A stretch of DNA of 16,306 nt from CAZWVA01 sp964636885 (lineage in GTDB: Bacteria > Desulfobacterota_D > UBA1144 > Nemesobacterales > CSP1-2): assembly GCA_964636885.1 (NCBI GenBank), contig CAZWVA010000058.1, forward strand, positions 1 to 16,306, read 5' to 3'. A model generated the notes under the pieces. That model saw only the letters and a program-made list of their open reading frames with translations. It was not told where the DNA came from and ran no database searches. A program made the translations under genes and the position numbers. Shown here one piece after another: positions 14,271 to 16,306 of this stretch. How positions within the stretch are numbered: position 1 is the stretch's first letter; every line of letters begins with the position of its first letter.

Positions 14271-15335
14271 TTATTTGACCTCCTCAAAATTGGCTTTTAT
14301 TTCTTCCCTTAAATAGTCCGCCGCGATTTCTGGAGGGGTGGGATTTATGAAGAATCCAGCCCCCCACTCAAACCCAGCAATGGTTGTGAGACGAGGGATG
14401 ACCTCTATATGCCAGTGGAAATCGAACTCGATCGAATCCCAGTGTTCGGGATGGCCGGGACGACGGAACCTTGGGGGAGATGTATGAATCACGAAGTTAT
14501 AAGGGGGATCGTTTAAGAGCGTCTTGAGTGAGGTAAGGTTGAGCTTAAATACGAGTGCGAGATCCCTGAGCTCCTTATCGCTAAGCATTGAATAGTCGTG
14601 GAGATGGATTTTAGGAAGTATCCAGGTCTCAAAAGGAAAACTAGAGGCAAATGGGGTCCATATTACGTAGTTGTCCGTTTGGTAGGCGATTCTTTTTTCA
14701 AGCTCTATCTCTTGTTTTATTAGGTCACAGATGAGGCATCTTTCCTTGCTCCTGTAGTTTTCCCTGCAAACTATAAGCTCTTGCTTTACTACTGGTGGAA
14801 CCATGGGGGTTGCAATAAGCTGGGAATGTGTGTGCATAAGCGAAGCCCCGGCTTGTGCCCTATGGTTTTTGAATATCAAGATGTATCTAAGCCTACGGTC
14901 GCGAAACAGATCTTTTATCCTCTCCCTAAAGGCTATAAGAACGTCTTTAATCCAATCCACATCGAGGTCGGCGAGCCCCTTATTATGGTTTGGGGTTTCT
15001 ATGATGACTTCATGCGCACCAGCACCACTTACCACATCGAATATCCCCATCGCGTATCTAAACGCGTTCTCTTCTATCTGGAGTGCCGGGAACTTGTTTG
15101 GGACAACCCTTACCCTCCATCCGGGTGAATTAGGACTCGACCCCTCCTTTCTTATGGCAAAGATCTCAGGCGGGGTTTTATCCTCTGAACCTTCACAAAA
15201 GGGACACGAAACCACTGCCTTTTCATTCTCATTAGCCCCCTTCCCATCTAACATGTAGTCGCTCGGCCTTCTAGACCTTTCGGTTGATATTATTACCCAT
15301 CTGTTTCTAATAGGATCAAACCTGAGTTCACGCAT
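14271..15335 (-). CDS. galT: galactose-1-phosphate uridylyltransferase
   Basis: The product is a 354-aa cytoplasmic enzyme of the Leloir pathway: UDP-glucose plus galactose-1-phosphate gives glucose-1-phosphate plus UDP-galactose. It has the HIT-superfamily GalT fold. Zinc ligands are C44 and C47 (CPFC), with H117 and H168 likely. The active-site H168-T-H170-S-Q172 box carries the nucleophile His (H170), which forms the uridylyl-enzyme. The family signature FHWHIEVIPRL closes the second half (306-316). A second pair, CLIC (200-203), may bind metal. Full length for the family. galK and galE are not adjacent, so the role may be in nucleotide-sugar supply, or the specificity may differ (some bacterial homologues are ADP/UDP-glucose pyrophosphorylase-like). 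The ATG at 15335 has no clear Shine-Dalgarno sequence. Confidence 0.93.
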   Translation of the reverse strand: MRELRFDPIRNRWVIISTERSRRPSDYMLDGKGANENEKAVVSCPFCEGSEDKTPPEIFAIRKEGSSPNSPGWRVRVVPNKFPALQIEENAFRYAMGIFDVVSGAGAHEVIIETPNHNKGLADLDVDWIKDVLIAFRERIKDLFRDRRLRYILIFKNHRAQAGASLMHTHSQLIATPMVPPVVKQELIVCRENYRSKERCLICDLIKQEIELEKRIAYQTDNYVIWTPFASSFPFETWILPKIHLHDYSMLSDKELRDLALVFKLNLTSLKTLLNDPPYNFVIHTSPPRFRRPGHPEHWDSIEFDFHWHIEVIPRLTTIAGFEWGAGFFINPTPPEIAADYLREEIKANFEEVK

Positions 15336-15755
15336 CTATTAAACCGATCAAACCCGATTTCCTTCTTATTTGAACTATACTACTTTTCTGGGTCAACTTG
15401 AAGAATCCATGAGAAAATTCCGGATCCCTGACGAAAAGGAACCCTAGCTGCCATAATGGCTAATTTTCCATTGATTACCGCTAGTTTAATTCTTGACTTC
15501 ATCAATTACTTTAAGTTAAAATCCCTACACTTTACTCGTTTTTTTACAAAAATCAATCGTCTGCCCTATTATAAATGAATCGAATGAATTTATATCACGA
15601 ATCCTTCCCCTTCGTCAAGCAAAAAGGATTTAAGAACGGTCTTTAGATGTACCGTCTGGTTTTATTCTGCTTTCTAACGGTGGATCATTAATGAGTTAGA
15701 AGCCTGTCTTGAGTATTATGGGTATGATAAACCATTCACACAGGAGAGGCCTTAC
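15336..15755. other. long intergenic region between galT and groES, no gene seen
   Basis: This is part of the 528-bp gap between two divergent genes. It is AT-rich, with stops in all frames and no coding-like ORF, tRNA or clear terminator. Only weak structures are seen: the short palindrome GCCATAATGGC (15450-15460) and short inverted repeats near 15600-15655. The galT promoter lies at its left end and the groESL control region follows at its right end. Confidence 0.6.
15374..15402 (-). promoter_or_regulatory. candidate galT promoter
   Basis: On the minus strand, TATAGT (15374-15379, 5/6 to the -10 consensus) lies 17 bp after TTCAAG (15397-15402), a weak -35. A better -35-like TTGACC overlaps at 15391-15396 but is only 11 bp from TATAGT. 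Weak evidence. Confidence 0.4.
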
Positions 15756-15783
15756 TTGACAAAGCGTCTTGAATGATTATCTT
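15756..15783 (+). promoter_or_regulatory. groESL promoter
   Basis: A -35 TTGACA (15756-15761, 6/6), a 16-bp spacer and a -10 TATCTT (15778-15783) place the start near 15790, immediately upstream of the CIRCE operator. This is a housekeeping-type promoter under repression, not a sigma-32 promoter. Confidence 0.7.
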
Positions 15784-15794
15784 TATGAGTAAAT

Positions 15795-15821
15795 TTAGCA
15801 CTTCCATGTGACGAGTGCCAA
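15795..15821 (+). promoter_or_regulatory. CIRCE operator (HrcA binding site)
   Basis: TTAGCACTT, a 9-base spacer (15804-15812) and GAGTGCCAA match the CIRCE consensus TTAGCACTC-N9-GAGTGCTAA at 16 of 18 arm positions. It lies between the groES promoter and start codon, the standard position, so HrcA should repress the operon at normal temperature. hrcA itself is not in the window. Confidence 0.92.
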
Positions 15822-15863
15822 CTTTTTAGTATCCATAAAATCCAAGATAAGGAGGAATGTAGA

Positions 15864-16154
15864 ATGAAGGTAAGACCGCTCTACGATAGGGTTTTGATAA
15901 AAAGGCTTGATACAGAAGAGAAAACAAAGGGCGGAATAATAATCCCGGATACCGCAAAGGAAAAACCCCAGGAGGGAAGGGTTATCGCTGTAGGGAAGGG
16001 GAAGCTTCTTGACGATGGTTCTACTAGGGCGTTAGATGTGAAGGTGGGCGATAAGGTTCTCTTTGGCAAATATTCGGGAAGCGATATAAGTATAGATGGC
16101 GAGGATTATCTCATCCTTCGTGAAGAGGAGATTCTGGCAATAGTTGAGGGATAG
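15864..16154 (+). CDS. groES: co-chaperonin GroES
   Basis: The product is a 96-aa cytoplasmic lid of the GroEL folding chamber, acting as a heptamer. It opens MKVRPLYDRVLIKRLDTEEK. The mobile loop KTKGGIIIPDTAKEKPQEG ends in the GRVIAVGKG segment, and GDKVLFGKYSG and the C-terminal DYLILREEEILAIVE are all standard. Full length. The ATG at 15864 has AAGGAGG 8 bases upstream. It is the first gene of the CIRCE-controlled operon with groEL. Confidence 0.99.
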   Translation: MKVRPLYDRVLIKRLDTEEKTKGGIIIPDTAKEKPQEGRVIAVGKGKLLDDGSTRALDVKVGDKVLFGKYSGSDISIDGEDYLILREEEILAIVEG

Positions 16155-16186
16155 GACTTAAAAATAGATTAAGGAGGTAGTTTGGT

Positions 16187-16306
16187 ATGGCTGCAAAAGA
16201 TATAAAGTTTAGCCGGGAGGCTCAGGCATCCGTTTTAAGGGGAGTAAATGCACTGGCAAATGCGGTAAAGGCGACGTTGGGGCCGAGGGGGAGGAACGTT
16301 CTAATA
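16187..16306 (+). CDS. groEL: chaperonin GroEL (N-terminal part, runs off window)
   Basis: The first 40 codons of the 60-kDa chaperonin are present: MAAKDIKFSREAQASVLRGV, then NALANAVKATLGPRGRNVLI, which includes the conserved TLGPRGRNV nucleotide-binding stretch. The ATG at 16187 has AAGGAGG at 16171-16177. It lies 32 bases after groES and is expressed with it. The remainder lies outside the window. Confidence 0.98.
   Translation, partial: MAAKDIKFSREAQASVLRGVNALANAVKATLGPRGRNVLI

Noticed and set aside
15599..15655. Inverted repeats (AATCCTT/AAGGATT and ACGGT/ACCGT) upstream of groES
   Set aside because: Short arms with long loops and no T run directly after, in AT-rich intergenic DNA. Not supported as a terminator or RNA gene.

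Overview
The window comes from a Gram-negative bacterium. It carries a type II secretion system with an outer-membrane secretin, a galT gene, and a groESL operon controlled by a CIRCE element. Gene style and moderate GC (mid-40s percent by eye) suggest Desulfobacterota (deltaproteobacterial) or a related uncultured lineage. That placement is an inference, because the window holds no rRNA or other phylogenetic marker.

Region 1 (about 1-2757, all minus strand) looks like one end of an integrated element, or a decayed one. Next to an intact tRNA-Leu(CAG) lies the C-terminal part of a tyrosine recombinase. Its reading frame runs unbroken into the tRNA 3' end and it has no N-terminal half. Leftwards come an unrecognised regulator with a sigma-region-4-like HTH at its C-terminus, a 64-aa protein, and a replication-initiator-like winged-helix protein translationally coupled to it. 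The middle of the initiator gene contains two tandem 24-bp copies of a near-perfect palindrome, the right-hand one extending to 30 bp, beside an AT-rich stretch. This is the layout of a lambda-O-type origin lying inside its own initiator gene.

Region 2 (2758-14256, minus strand) holds tRNA-Leu with its own promoter, and upstream of it a compact operon reading gspC-D-E-F-G-H-I-J-K followed by a MoxR/RavA-type AAA+ ATPase. The genes overlap or abut closely from gspE/gspD and from gspF to the ATPase. A good sigma-70 promoter (TTGACA, 17 bp, TATTTT) sits just before gspC. The system supplies the inner-membrane linker (C), secretin (D), motor ATPase (E), polytopic platform protein (F), major pseudopilin (G) and the minor tip pseudopilins (H-K). 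gspL, gspM and the prepilin peptidase are not in the window. The secretin is unusual in having a LysM peptidoglycan-binding module and a long low-complexity linker ahead of N0.

Region 3 (14271-16306) holds galT on the minus strand, then a 528-bp intergenic region divergent to groES and the start of groEL on the plus strand. The groESL promoter and a CIRCE operator (HrcA site) are clear.

The most interesting points are the palindromic repeats inside the initiator gene and the recombinase apparently split at the tRNA. Together they suggest a small integrative, possibly self-replicating element. The LysM secretin and the RavA-like ATPase welded to gspK are the next most notable.
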